Translations under genes and position numbers: made by a program
Notes under the pieces: generated by a model
What the model was told of the DNA's origin: nothing
Seen by the model: the letters and a program-made list of their open reading frames with translations, nothing else
Databases searched by the model: none
NCBI GenBank assembly: GCA_003427395.1
Contig: BFEA01000005.1
Coordinates: forward strand, 1,963,149 to 1,985,822
DNA: 22,674 nucleotides
DNA from: Chara braunii
Taxonomy: Eukaryota; Streptophyta; Charophyceae; Charales; Characeae
Direction: 5' to 3'
In this document: in pieces, positions 1 through 9,304 of the stretch
Numbering within the stretch: the first letter of the stretch is position 1
Layout: each line of letters begins with the position of its first letter

Positions 1-70
<70 letters not shown>

Positions 71-152
71 TACACACACACACACACACATACACACACA
101 CACGCACACACACATACACACACACACACACACACACATCCCCACACACACT
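1..152. repeat. (CA)n microsatellite
   Basis: The first 62 bases are uninterrupted CA dinucleotides. After that the run continues with scattered CG and TA interruptions until about 152. The window begins inside the repeat, so its full length is unknown. No function is implied. Confidence 0.97.
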
Positions 153-158
153 CTTGCG

Positions 159-181
159 TTTTTTTTTTGTTTTTTTTTTTT
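159..181. repeat. Poly-T tract
   Basis: Two T runs (159-168 and 170-181) are separated by a single G. The tract lies directly between the CA repeat and the ATTG repeat, giving a compound low-complexity block. Confidence 0.9.
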
Positions 182-230
182 GATTGATTGATTGATTGAC
201 TGATTGGTTGATTGATTGATTGATTGATTG
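181..230. repeat. (ATTG)n tetranucleotide microsatellite
   Basis: About twelve tandem GATT/ATTG units with a few substitutions (GACT, GGTT). It runs straight into the left arm of the hairpin at 231-268. Confidence 0.93.
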
Positions 231-268
231 GTGGGAGGGGTGTCGCCCCCCCTTGACACCCCTCCCAC
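231..268. repeat. 14-bp perfect inverted repeat
   Basis: The left arm GTGGGAGGGGTGTC (231-244) is the exact reverse complement of the right arm GACACCCCTCCCAC (255-268). The loop is ten nucleotides and mostly C. A 14-bp perfect stem with a short loop is not expected by chance in a window this size. It may be a cruciform-forming end of a small element or a product of template-switch repair. A terminator reading is unlikely in a eukaryotic context. Confidence 0.85.
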
Positions 269-505
269 ACTTACAAACACGCACACACACACACAACCAA
301 AAGAAAGGGGAAAAAAAACCTTCTTTCTATTATTATTACAAATTTTTAATGCATTTTTTAATTTTTATTTTTTTTGACACAAAAAATATGCGATTTGAAA
401 AAACAAAAAGGGGTTGTAGGACTCAAAAAGCCTTATAACCCTTTTTTTTTTTTTTTACGTTTGATATCGCCGGGGAAAAATCCATAAAAATCGTGGCCGC
501 GATTT
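269..505. other. AT-rich low-complexity DNA, no gene
   Basis: This stretch holds short CA remnants (about 280-296), A- and T-homopolymers (for example T16 at about 441-456) and AT-rich spacer. A 72-codon open frame begins in the ATTG repeat at 220 and runs to 438. It is rich in K, F, Y and H encoded by homopolymers and CA repeats, so it is not treated as a gene. Confidence 0.7.
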
Positions 506-512
506 CGGGGCA

Positions 513-532
513 GCCGTCGACGGCCGCGGCCG
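513..532. repeat. Overlapping GC palindromes
   Basis: GCCGTCGACGGC (513-524) and CGGCCGCGGCCG (521-532) are each perfect 12-bp palindromes sharing four bases. They form a small CpG-rich island inside AT-rich sequence. No promoter or gene is identifiable next to them. Confidence 0.8.
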
Positions 533-1002
533 TGGTGTCCCAGTTTTTTTAGTCAAACCACTTCGGGCGACCAGAAACCCAACAGACTGTCACGCAGGAT
601 TTTGATGATTATTTTTTGATTAAATAAATAAAGAAAATAAAGCAAATCCCTTCTTATTGTGTGCGTCCCGCTTCGAGCGAGACTCTTCAATTGCGATCTT
701 CGTCGGCTCCCGGTCGTAGGAATCTTTTATTTTGATTCGGAACAGCAAAGATTATGCAAATATTAATCATAAAATTTTGGCGTGCCATCCATATATTAAT
801 TTTGCCAATTTTTCTAAGTTTGAGAACTGTGACCAGATCATCAGGAAGCATAATAATGAGCAAAGTCGGTCCAAATGAGGAAGGACCGACTGACTCAAAC
901 AAAGACAAAATAAGTGAGGGAAAAGTGCGAACTCGTAATAATCTCATAAAGTACAGACGAGTAGGCATGACCAACACTTGTTAGGAGTTCTCACTCATCC
1001 CT
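533..1002. other. Intergenic, no recognisable gene; small stem-loop
   Basis: Open frames of 96 codons (687-977, minus) and 76 codons (754-984, plus) overlap on opposite strands and neither resembles a known protein. A stem-loop has nine paired bases (864-872 with 883-891) around a ten-nucleotide loop; one or two of these are expected by chance in 22 kb. Confidence 0.55.
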
Positions 1003-1711
1003 TTAGAGCCTCGTACTCAATCTCTCATTTGATCGTGCGTTTCCAGTGCCTTGAGCCATGCCCACGTACTTGTTGAGATTGTGGCTTCTGGATGTAGAAC
1101 CGCCTAAATCCTACAAGCTTCGAACACTTTCATCCAAGGCCCATGATACGAAAATCGACCATCACACAGAACTCCTCCCACAGGGTAGGGGTATGGCTGG
1201 GAGAAAACCCCTCGTCTGAGATGTCGGAACTAGGATGGTTCGGTCACCGCCTCATAGTCAATCTCTGTTGGAGAAATGTACCTCTTACCTAGATCAACCA
1301 AGTCACCCCAACAAGAACCGTCTGTGAGGAGAAAGGGAACAAGGGGCTTAGGGTAATCAATGTAGAGCTTGGTCCGAAGCTTCAGATCAGCTTTGCGTCA
1401 ATCTCATCGAATTCCCACACTCTCTCCTCTATATATTTGGCTCTTAAGGTCGAGACTGAATCGAAGTGCTCATGTGCGTCATTCCCTTTCTTCACATAGG
1501 TTCTCAAGTCATAGATAGTGTTGTTGACAAAATTGGTGAGAACCGCAAAGACTGTTAGACCCCCTTGTCTGAGGCCAACAACATTGACATATTGATATCG
1601 GAAAGCATGTTTGGCGGCAACAGCCTGAGATCCCTGTCGACGGGTCAAGTGACAGTTAAGCAGTGACAAGGTCCCACTATGGTCTGCTTGTTTGTCAAAC
1701 TTCTCGGTTGA
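1003..1711 (-). pseudogene. Decayed conserved-type coding region (unknown function)
   Basis: Read on the minus strand, protein-like sequence continues through three frames. The first piece (1711 down to 1382) contains YVNVVGLRQGGLTVFAVL and an acidic/aromatic stretch ending EFDEIDAKL. A frameshift near 1382 leads to a second piece (1382 to about 1107) containing YPKPLVPFLLTDGSCWGDLV and SPTEIDYEAVTEPS, broken by a TAG at 1230-1232 and another at 1104-1106. A third piece in the remaining frame (1071 to 1006) contains KYVGMAQGTGNARSNERLST. Balanced composition, hydrophobic segments and continuity across the shifts argue for a once-functional gene. I do not know its function. It feels like repeat-associated hypothetical proteins of charophyte algae, a recollection rather than a search result. 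No catalytic motif is visible. Alternatively it is an exon set with unrecognised introns, but the in-frame stops favour decay. Confidence 0.6.
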
Positions 1712-2016
1712 CTACTCATTGAACGACCCCTTGATAATTTGTCACCATCATTTTACCATTTTTCTCGCTTTAAGATCCGTGTTCTGATGAAGGGTGGGTA
1801 GTGAGGAAAAGGGAAGGATGTTTTGCTGCTTGATGATTCTCTGATGGTAAGGAATCGGTTGCCTCCGAGGTCCGGGTTATCAGTTGTGTTACTAGTTTAC
1901 TGAGAACTTTCGACGTAAGAGTTTGTAACCGCCCCGTCAGCGACCAGCTACAGACTCCCTTAATGGCTCATTCTTACCGCTCTTCACCTTGCCGAGATAG
2001 AGAGTGTAGGACTTTA

Positions 2017-2229
2017 TTAAGTTGTTTCAGATGCACACTCCTTCACACCCGAGGTTTTCTGCAAAACCTTACTTTCTCGATTTCTCAACCATGGACCATT
2101 TGCATGCTGCTTGACGAACACTTTACTATGTAATGATCTAGGTACCCGCTTGCTGCTTAAGACCTCACTGAACAGCTTGTTGACAGTTCTCTCGGCAAAG
2201 CGGTTGCTGCAAAAGGCAGCAACTGCTAG
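2017..2229 (-). pseudogene. Upstream fragment of the same decayed gene (probable)
   Basis: An uninterrupted 70-codon minus-strand frame, without an ATG, runs from just inside a TAA at 2230-2232 to a TAA at 2017-2019. It includes NRFAERTVNKLFSEVLSSKR, followed by a basic, tryptophan-containing segment. It lies on the same strand and upstream of the pseudogene at 1003-1711. The roughly 300 bp between them carry many stops in all minus frames. I infer that both are parts of one degraded open reading frame. The alternative is a chance open frame; 70 codons alone is weak, and the support is composition plus position. Confidence 0.4.
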
Positions 2230-2232
2230 TTA

Positions 2233-5169
2233 CTAATCCTCTGCTGATAGGTTACATAGACTATGATGCATGGTGGACTCAATCAGAGAAACACTTGGAG
2301 TATCGTTCATGGTTGTTCTCACTCGAGAATCAGCAGCGAGAACCATCGCGAGTAAGACCCACTTTGTATACAGGACATCACCGAATAATCAACCCAGATT
2401 GTTTACGATATAGGATAGAGCCTGTGTTATTTACTACTCCCATACTGTACTCTGTGTCACCTACCTCCGCACTAATTCGTGCACAAGACATAATAACACT
2501 GACTAATCCTTCAAGCGTCTGCAGTGATAAGGCTTCCTCTTGCTTTATTTCAACTCAGGAGTCAGACAGAGGAGGCACCTATTAAGTTACTTCTCAGGAT
2601 GATGTCTCGTTCAGACCCTTCTAGCAGGCGAATACTCAAGACAGAGCGTTTGATCTCAGTACTGATGTGGGCAGTCGTAATTAGTCTTAGTGCGTGAGCG
2701 TCAGCTAGTGTACTATGCACGACAAAATTTGAAGTCACGAGTTGAACTGTTCGATTATCAGATTTAAATAGCAACTTCGGAGGGTTTCTCAAAAGGCGAA
2801 AAACCCTACTATTGCTTTTCTTAGTTCCGAAGGATAGCTTGGAAATTTGTCTTCAATCAATCGATTTTACCACATTTATTCTCACGACGAGTAAGAAAAA
2901 GTTACTATAATCTGTGAAGACCTCGCACAATAAAGCAAGCATACATCATGGCATCCAGAGATACAAGAAATAGGGAAAAGGAAAAGCGAAGGCTCATCCG
3001 GCAACCACCAAGTCCCCCCTCCAAGTCTCAATTCACGCTCAGATTTTTCTTTAATCAAATCAAAATACAACGCGATGAGAACTTTTGCAATACTCGTCGT
3101 TAAACTTAGACCCGATCTGAACAGGTGAATCGTCAGTCCCCATCGAGTAGAAACTTAGCAAGAAAATAAGAGACTTTTCTTAAGATTGCTTTCCTTCTTC
3201 CCATGTACTCAATAAGTCTAAAGTCATGAATCGTGATCAGAGAGGTTGCCACTGTACTTTCCCTGGTACCCAATTGTGCTTCGCCTTGGTAGAGTCTAGC
3301 TTTTATTAAGTCAATTGATTAGTAGACCCACGCTTAGTTTACACTGCTTATCGGACGAAGCATTAAACCGTACTCACTTAACCAAATTGAGATTTGCTCC
3401 CCACTTCACAGTGTCCACACCATTAGCAGGGAAGCGCGGCCCATATCAAAGTTATTGGTCCGACTACCAACATGATACTATTCCTTACTCAGGAAAGTCA
3501 TCGAAACATACCAGGCCTCCGGGGGTCAGGTGACGTCAACAAGGGTTTAACCTTCGCGAGTGACCTATGAGAGTTTGACTCCACTCTCATGCACAAGCCA
3601 CTTGCACCTAGCGTTGTTGCTTGTCCGCCAATTAATAGTTCATTGTCAAGCTCATTCTTAGCTTCACTATCAGAGGAATGAGTGGCATAAACCTTGCATG
3701 ATTGTTCTCCGATCAAATGCATGTCTCATACAAGTCCCATAAACCTTTACTAATGACAACTACAAAGAATGTCAAATGACTTGATATCAGCCTCACGAGA
3801 GATACATACTCCCGGGAACTGACACATCTACTTTTATGCAAGCATGCACGCACTTCGTTTTCCGACATATCATCAACTCCCCTGGTCGACTTCGGGTTAC
3901 TGAACCATGAGTGGCTTTCCCACTCGCGGGAGTACTAGAAAAAGCGCAATGTGCGACTAAAACCTGTCCATTGAATATCACCCTTGTTAGTGGGTGACCT
4001 CAACTACCTATGTGTTCTTCGCGCGAGTGATCCCAATGTCATCCCACTTCCTTTTCATTATGCGCTCACTTGGTGGTCCTGTAACTCCACGGACTCAGAG
4101 CCTTGTTTCCCTCCGAATGTTGGCCCTCGTACTCCAAGCACCCTTGTGACAGGAGTCAAGACTGGCAGGCACATACAACGAGAACCGAGAGAAAGGGCAT
4201 TAATGTCGACCGAGACATCTATCGCATAGATTATCCTCGCATTCTCACAAGCACTCCCTCCACATCGTGCGCCTCTCTCATGCTCTCTCTCTGATCTTGG
4301 TAGTCTCCGTGATATCATCCTCTATTTCATAGACTCTTCGTAGTGTCTAACCCAACTAGAAAAGATTGCAGGTGACACAAGCGACTCGTTCTTGCATAGT
4401 TTGCTTCATACAAGCATCTACACACACACCTTTCTTGTAAAAGTCACGCACGAAATTTGGTCTCAATCAGTACTTCATCCTCGCTAATCTTAGCACAGCA
4501 GTGGAACGCGACATGGATCACAATTGCGTATAGAAGACATTGTCGATGTGAATACCCTTACAAGGGTATCCGCCTTGGATTTTTGCGAACGACAGAAATT
4601 AAGTTTGATTTAAAGGTTAAACATATCGCGCGAGGCGCGGCTGCGTCTGTGGTTTACGTTGACTAAATGATTGACTAGAGCAGCGGGTGTGTGGGCGCCC
4701 AAGTTTGAGGCGCGCAGGATCCTTTTATTTGTTGATGATTGAAGAGTCATCGTGATCGCCGACGCAAATTTTATTTCTGATTAAATTAGCATTTAAAAAG
4801 ATTTTGTCCCTTGATCGGTGCGTTTGCCTGTGACTTATGCGTACGTGGAGGACGACGTCAACAACAATGTTATTCTGAAAATGGTTCGGTAGGTCTCCGC
4901 TTCGCGCAGTATCAGTTTATCTAGATGTCCGTCAAGAGCCAGACCCAACCTTGGGCCTAGCACTAGCGGTTACGACATTAGACTTTCATCTAAGAGATTC
5001 AGGGATCGGGACCGAGCGGCGGTGACGTGGGATATCAGAGTAGCACGAGGAGACCGAGCGGTTGAGGGTCCGACGGGGCTATCCCCCTTGGCTTTGCCAT
5101 TGGCGGCGTTAGAACGATGCTAGCGTTTTATTTTCTCTCGTCCGTTGTTTCATGACAGTTAAAGGTTTG
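2233..5169. other. No recognisable gene (about 2.9 kb)
   Basis: Base composition is balanced, stops are frequent, and no open frame exceeds 96 codons. The longest (2295-2585 plus; 4058-4318 minus) overlap other frames and lack recognisable motifs. No tandem repeat, tRNA or transposon terminus stands out. Small perfect stems occur (for example 4552-4569 and 3567-3590) at a frequency compatible with chance. This may be old degraded coding or transposon sequence. Confidence 0.5.
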
Positions 5170-6181
5170 TCACCCACGGGAGAGAAGTACGGATGGTAGG
5201 GGCTTTCTGCGGGAACACCGTTCGGCCCCGCAGTCCGCGGAGAACGGGTTGGGTGTGAGTTTGCCCGCAGAACCGCCGCCTCTATTCAGTTCGGTCTCCG
5301 AAATTCTCATTTGAGTATTTGCTGCTGCCGCCAAGATCTGTACAGAGACCCGGCCTCCTAGGCAGCGCCGCTGGTTTAGCAACCAGCTCGTGCACTCCTG
5401 CTCACTTAGGGGGGCGGAGGCGAGAGGGCCGAGCATGGGTGGGTGTTGCAGCATCTTCTTGTCTGTATCAGCTACGCATGTGCTCGTGCTGTGTGGGTTG
5501 GCACACAGGTGGGCACCAACGGAGTGTAGAGGCTACAGACTGCTCGGACAAGCCTTGATGTCCGACTCCATTGGGAAAATTCTCCTCGGACGCCAGAGTA
5601 ATTGGGCCAGGCCACTGTGTCTGGTGCTGTCGGACAAAAGGGGGGGGTAAGGACGAACAAAGCAGACCAGAGGCTGGGCACAATAAAGGCCAAGGAGCGC
5701 AGTAGCACAGCGAAAGCACAGGGAGTAAAAGGGTATCGGGCCGAAGGGCGCTGTGAGAAGGGCGCAAGAGTGAGGATCCGCAGATCTGTCGTCGCATCTG
5801 TCGGCAGAAGGGAGCGACCTTGTAGAACCGTCTGATAGCTGGCTCCGTTGGCAATCTTTCGTGGAACAGCTGGATGGGCAGATCACACCAGGCCGCACTG
5901 CTTGTTGTCAAGTGTTGTGCGGGCGTGGGAACTGGTAAGCGGGCCGAGTACAGCGCTGGCCTCGGAATGAGGAGTACCGCAGTGAAATGGAGTAAGGGGG
6001 GAAAAGCAAGCATGAAGGAACTGGCCGGGGGCAGGGTAAAGTTGCGAAGAAGAGAGGGGAGCAGCGAATGAACCTGACCGGGAATCGCGTTAGGGTGCGT
6101 TCGAAGGCAGGAACAAGGGGGAGTTGGACATGGCGGAGCTAAAGCTATGAAACTCACTCGATTCCGAACGAAATCGAGCAA
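5170..6181. other. GC-rich segment with overlapping open frames
   Basis: Longer open frames appear on both strands because the DNA is GC-rich. The largest, 237 codons on the minus strand (5468-6181), is dominated by P, L, S, C and R with no domain, repeat or signal that I recognise, and several shorter frames overlap it (for example 5319-5558 and 5602-5835, plus; 5533-5898, minus). Its amino-acid makeup is what an antisense frame of G-rich DNA would give. A real exon or promoter/CpG-like region cannot be excluded. I do not call a protein here. Confidence 0.35.
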
Positions 6182-6520
6182 TTCAAAGTTTCACGCGGGG
6201 TGTTTTTGCCATCGCGAGTAACATGGCGGGTTTAGTTTTGACGATTAAGTGGTAGTTAGTTCGATTTGAGAATCAGGGGCTGCGCGGTCGCCATGGCGAA
6301 GTCGTGGAAGAAGGATGTGAGAGAGAGAAGGAATGATAGGATCATATAGGTGAGAAGGGAATGGAGTAGGAGATAGAGATAGGGGGTTTGGGGGACGTGC
6401 GAACCTGAATACGGTGTTAGTTTTAGTGGAAAATTAGTAGAGATAGAGTTAAAAGGAAAAAGGGGTGTGCGGGAAGGAGCCGAGAAGAGGATATGGCTGG
6501 AGAAGAAATAAGTGTATCGC
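5940..6520 (+). other. Purine-rich strand-biased tract
   Basis: The plus strand is strongly enriched in A and G for several hundred bases, with stretches such as 5986-6068 and 6301-6400 nearly free of pyrimidine runs and containing short GA repeats. No gene is evident. An ATG in good context (CGCCATGGCG, at 6291-6295) opens only 18 codons before a stop, so it does not define a gene. Confidence 0.5.
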
Positions 6521-7838
6521 CCGGTTCTTGATGGAACAAGGTGAATGGAGATGTATGTGGGAGGCTTTCAAGTCCTTCGAAACCGACTGTCGAGCTCGGG
6601 TCCACAATCTGTCGAATGGTTTGGCCGTTGTGACCAGTTGAGGTTGTGCGGAAACGTGAGCGCAACAACCAAAGAACAACGACGGGAGAGCGTCCGCCGA
6701 GCGATGCACTTTCCAGGGATCTTGCGGAAGGTTCATATCTGGTTGGGCATTGCGGGTTTGGGCAAGGGTAGGGCGTAACAACGAGGGATTAGAACAGATA
6801 GACAGGAGAGGGCGAGTGAGAAAGGAGAAGCTTACCTTTGAAGTGGCGATGCGGTATGAACGGGAAGGGGGATTTTTAGTTGTGTACCTCTTCACAATCC
6901 GCGAGAGATTCATTGCGAATTTGTATGCCCTATTGATGGAAGTAGCGTGAGGCGGGTTGTGCGCTTGGACTCCTACTCGTTGGCCGAGACGCTGCCCGTC
7001 CAGCCAATTGAAGATGCAGCGAGAAGTGAAGACTTACCTTCTGAACGATGTGCCGCTCGCCTGGTAGGTGAAAGTAGCCGGAGGACTTACCAGCAAGTTG
7101 AGGCGCCGTCCGTTGTGGCAAAACGGAGCAGCCGCAGGCAAACGACAAGAATGCGAACTGCCTGTGGACCGAAGGGATGCCCAGTGCTCTGGACGGAGTG
7201 GCTGTGGGCTTGGAGGCTCACTGACTGGCTGATACGCTGCCCAGTTCATTGAACGGGGTAGCATGAGGCAAGCTGCCGAACCAGAGACCTGGTTGTTAGC
7301 CGTGCGCTGCCCACCCTATTGGTTGAGGGAGCAACAAACCAGCCGCGAAGGAGCAGCCATAGCCACTGGCCGGTGCACTTTTCCTCCTGCCGACGAAGCT
7401 AGCCGAAGACGAGCCACAAGGGTCGCAAACTCTCCCACAGCTTACACAACTTTGGATCGTGCGCACGACAGGGTGACTGAGTTTTCTTCGAGAGGGGGAT
7501 CAATGATGCGGCTTGGAGGTTGGTCAGGAGGGGTGGTTTCAATGGTTGGACTTCAATTAACCGAGTTGTTGCGCATTCTGGCCATCATTGCGGGGCCCTC
7601 AGGCGCGCGAAGATAACAAGGCCCTCTCCTGGGAGTTGAGTCAGTCTCTCGCTTGTATCTCGAGCGTCTGAAACCCTTCTTTCTGTTCTTCTAACTCTCA
7701 GTCTAATCGTGTTCTGAGAGGAAGGCGGCAGGCGGGATTGCAACCTATAGGACTGCAGCAAGACTCTGTGGGGAGTCAGCCCACCGATTGCACAAGCGGT
7801 TATCGGGTAGCTGAAAATTCAGGAATGAAAATTCTGAA
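6520..7838. other. GC-rich, no confident gene; minus-strand splice-donor-like sites
   Basis: Overlapping open frames of 65-154 codons occur on both strands with no recognisable domain. On the minus strand, three good 5' splice-donor matches (GTAAG preceded by AG or TG) lie at about 6832-6840, 7033-7041 and 7083-7091. This could reflect a spliced minus-strand transcript. Acceptors, branch points and a coherent exon chain could not be established. A short GCTGCCC-containing motif recurs at about 6989, 7232 and 7305. Confidence 0.3.
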
Positions 7839-7839
7839 T

Positions 7840-8231
7840 TGAGATTTTTGGGCAGTCTGAAAATCATGAATGATCCTGAAGTGGTGAAAGTTCCGAAGAC
7901 CCTGAAAACCACCTGCTTAGGCAGGCTGCATCCTGAAGTGGTGAAGGGTGTCCTTAAGTGGTCAAATGAGAGTTTTTGGCAGTCTGAGAATCCTGAATGG
8001 TCCTTAAGTGGTGAAAGGTCCGAAGACCATGAAAACTATCCTTCACCACTTGAGGATGCAGCTTGCCTAAACAGGTGGTTTTCAGGGTCTTTGGAGCTTT
8101 TACCACTTCAAGACCATTCATGATTTTTATACCTGAATGATCTTGAAGTGGTGAAAGGTCTGAAGACCCTTAAAACCACCTGTTTAGGCAGGTTGCATCT
8201 TAAAGTGGTGAAGGGTGTCATGAAGTGGTGA
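7840..8231. repeat. Four-copy foldback repeat cluster
   Basis: A sequence of about 70-120 bp occurs four times: plus at 7840-7958, plus and partial at 7967-8038, minus at about 8040-8127, and plus at 8131-8231. Landmarks are CTGAAGTGGTGAAAG, GAAGACCCTGAAAACCACCT and the small palindrome CCTGCTTAGGCAGG. The 88-bp stretch 7860-7947 is the reverse complement of 8040-8127 with about eight mismatches, most of them transitions, so the region can fold into a long hairpin with a 92-nt spacer. The arrangement resembles a MITE-like or foldback element cluster. No terminal inverted repeat with target-site duplication and no transposase is visible. Confidence 0.85.
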
Positions 8232-8583
8232 TGAAAAATACGTCTGTTGTTAACCTTCTCTCACCGATTGCGGGAGCTCTATCGAAACTCAGGAGGAGTT
8301 ATTAAGGCAGGGAATTGAAAGGTAAACATTGCTTCCCCTCTATAAACTCAATTATAACCCCTATCTGTATTCCTTGTTATGTTTTGACTGAGTATACTAT
8401 GTGCATGCTTATTTTGACTTTCAGTTTGACTTTCATGACGCAAACCAGACTAAGCAAAAGAATGTATGCGCAATGTCAGTTTTTTATTGTTTGACTGGAA
8501 GCAGATCGTGAGATTGCATCGCGGGGAAGGATGAGAGAAAAGTTGTATTGTCTGTGTCTGAGTGAGTCAACCAAAGGATGAGC
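8232..8583. other. Spacer without recognisable gene
   Basis: AT-leaning sequence contains short repeats of a TTTGACTTTCA motif near 8413-8434. A minus-strand open frame (8484-8732) runs into the first hairpin elements and is not considered coding. Confidence 0.45.
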
Positions 8584-8585
8584 AA

Positions 8586-8612
8586 GTCTCCATAAGTTTT
8601 GGGAGGACCAGT
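8586..8612. repeat. Hairpin-family relic
   Basis: CTCCATAAGTTTTGGGAG (8588-8605) resembles the conserved loop of the downstream hairpin family, but the flanks pair over only about three bases. It is probably a degenerate member, 50-60 bp upstream of the first clear one. Confidence 0.4.
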
Positions 8613-8639
8613 GCTATGTTTATTTTGAATTGCCCGGAG

Positions 8640-8675
8640 AACCAGACATGTTCCATAAGTTTGGGTGGTCTGGTT
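8640..8675. repeat. Hairpin element 1 (constant loop, variable arms)
   Basis: The left arm AACCAGAC (8640-8647) pairs perfectly with GTCTGGTT (8668-8675). The 20-nt loop is ATGTTCCATAAGTTTGGGTG. This is the reference member of the family. Confidence 0.88.
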
Positions 8676-8715
8676 GCTCTGACTTGTGAGGGCTGAATGT
8701 GAATGCGTTTTTAGG

Positions 8716-8751
8716 GACCAAGCATGTTCCATAAGTTTGGGTGGCTTGGTC
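8716..8751. repeat. Hairpin element 2
   Basis: The left arm GACCAAGC (8716-8723) pairs perfectly with GCTTGGTC (8744-8751). The 20-nt loop is identical to that of element 1, although both arms differ from it in matching positions. Confidence 0.88.
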
Positions 8752-8799
8752 GCCTTGTTTAATTTTGGTTTCTGTCAGTTTCCTTAGTTTCTGAACGAG

Positions 8800-8840
8800 G
8801 AGGTCTGAGCATGTTCCAGAAGTTTGGGTAGCTCAGCCTC
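8800..8840. repeat. Hairpin element 3
   Basis: CTGAGC (8805-8810) pairs with GCTCAG (8831-8836). After a bulged T, GAGG (8800-8803) pairs with CCTC (8837-8840), giving ten pairs. The loop has two changes from element 1 (AGAAG for ATAAG, and a final A). Confidence 0.85.
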
Positions 8841-8877
8841 TTCCCTCTTCGGCTGTAAGAGAAATGAACCAGGCTGA

Positions 8878-8917
8878 GGACCAAGACATGTTCCATAAGT
8901 TTGGGTGCTCTTGGTCC
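8878..8917. repeat. Hairpin element 4
   Basis: GGACCAAGA (8878-8886) pairs perfectly with TCTTGGTCC (8909-8917). The innermost C-G closing pair of other members is replaced by a C/C mismatch or a bulged C. The loop between is identical to element 1. Confidence 0.85.
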
Positions 8918-8991
8918 AACGCCACACACATACTGGAACCAAAAGGTTATAACTTGGCTATACTTTATTACTACTCTATCTATGAACAGGT

Positions 8992-9030
8992 TAGTCAGAC
9001 AGTGTTTCATAAGTTTGGGTGGTCTGACTA
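8992..9030. repeat. Hairpin element 5
   Basis: TAGTCAGAC (8992-9000) pairs perfectly with GTCTGACTA (9022-9030). The loop is 21 nt with small changes at its 5' end and the conserved CATAAGTTTGGGTG. Pairing may extend outward through GTTA/TAAC with a two-base bulge. Confidence 0.85.
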
Positions 9031-9268
9031 TAACTTATCACCAATTGAAAAGAGTACTAATTAAGAATAAACTTGTGGTACGAAGGGGCAGACTGAATCT
9101 TGAGCTAAAGATGATCGGTTCAGTTATATGTTGCCTCAAAAGACTAAGTGCAAATAATTATATAAAGTTGGGATACTTAAACAGTTCGGAGCGACTAGGG
9201 TGGACTAGTCATATGCTCAAAGAAGAGAAAAGTTGTTGTGCCCTGTGTTTGTGTATACTCCATGGCTG
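9031..9268. other. Spacer between hairpin elements 5 and 6
   Basis: AT-rich sequence with no recognisable gene. A 122-codon plus frame (8901-9269) spans elements 4 and 5 and this spacer. It is not credible as a gene because it reads through the structured repeats and matches nothing I recognise. Confidence 0.45.
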
Positions 9269-9304
9269 AGCTAGACATGTTCCGTAAGTTTGAGTGGTCT
9301 AGCT
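9269..9304. repeat. Hairpin element 6
   Basis: AGCTAGAC (9269-9276) pairs perfectly with GTCTAGCT (9297-9304). The loop has two substitutions (CCGTAAG, TTGAGTG). It is the most distant member, about 240 bp after element 5. Confidence 0.85.

Noticed and set aside
864-891. 9-bp stem with 10-nt loop as a member of the hairpin family
   Set aside because: The loop sequence is unrelated to the 8640-9304 family and one or two such stems are expected by chance.
2203-4569. Several perfect 8-bp stem-loops (2203-2223, 3567-3590, 4552-4569)
   Set aside because: About six or seven such stems are expected by chance in 22 kb with loops up to 20 nt, and they share no loop sequence.
5468-6181. 237-codon minus-strand open frame
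   Set aside because: P/L/S/C/R-rich composition fits antisense of G-rich DNA; no motif, and overlapping frames on both strands.
8901-9269. 122-codon plus-strand frame across hairpin elements
   Set aside because: It reads through non-coding structured repeats, and no homology is recognised.
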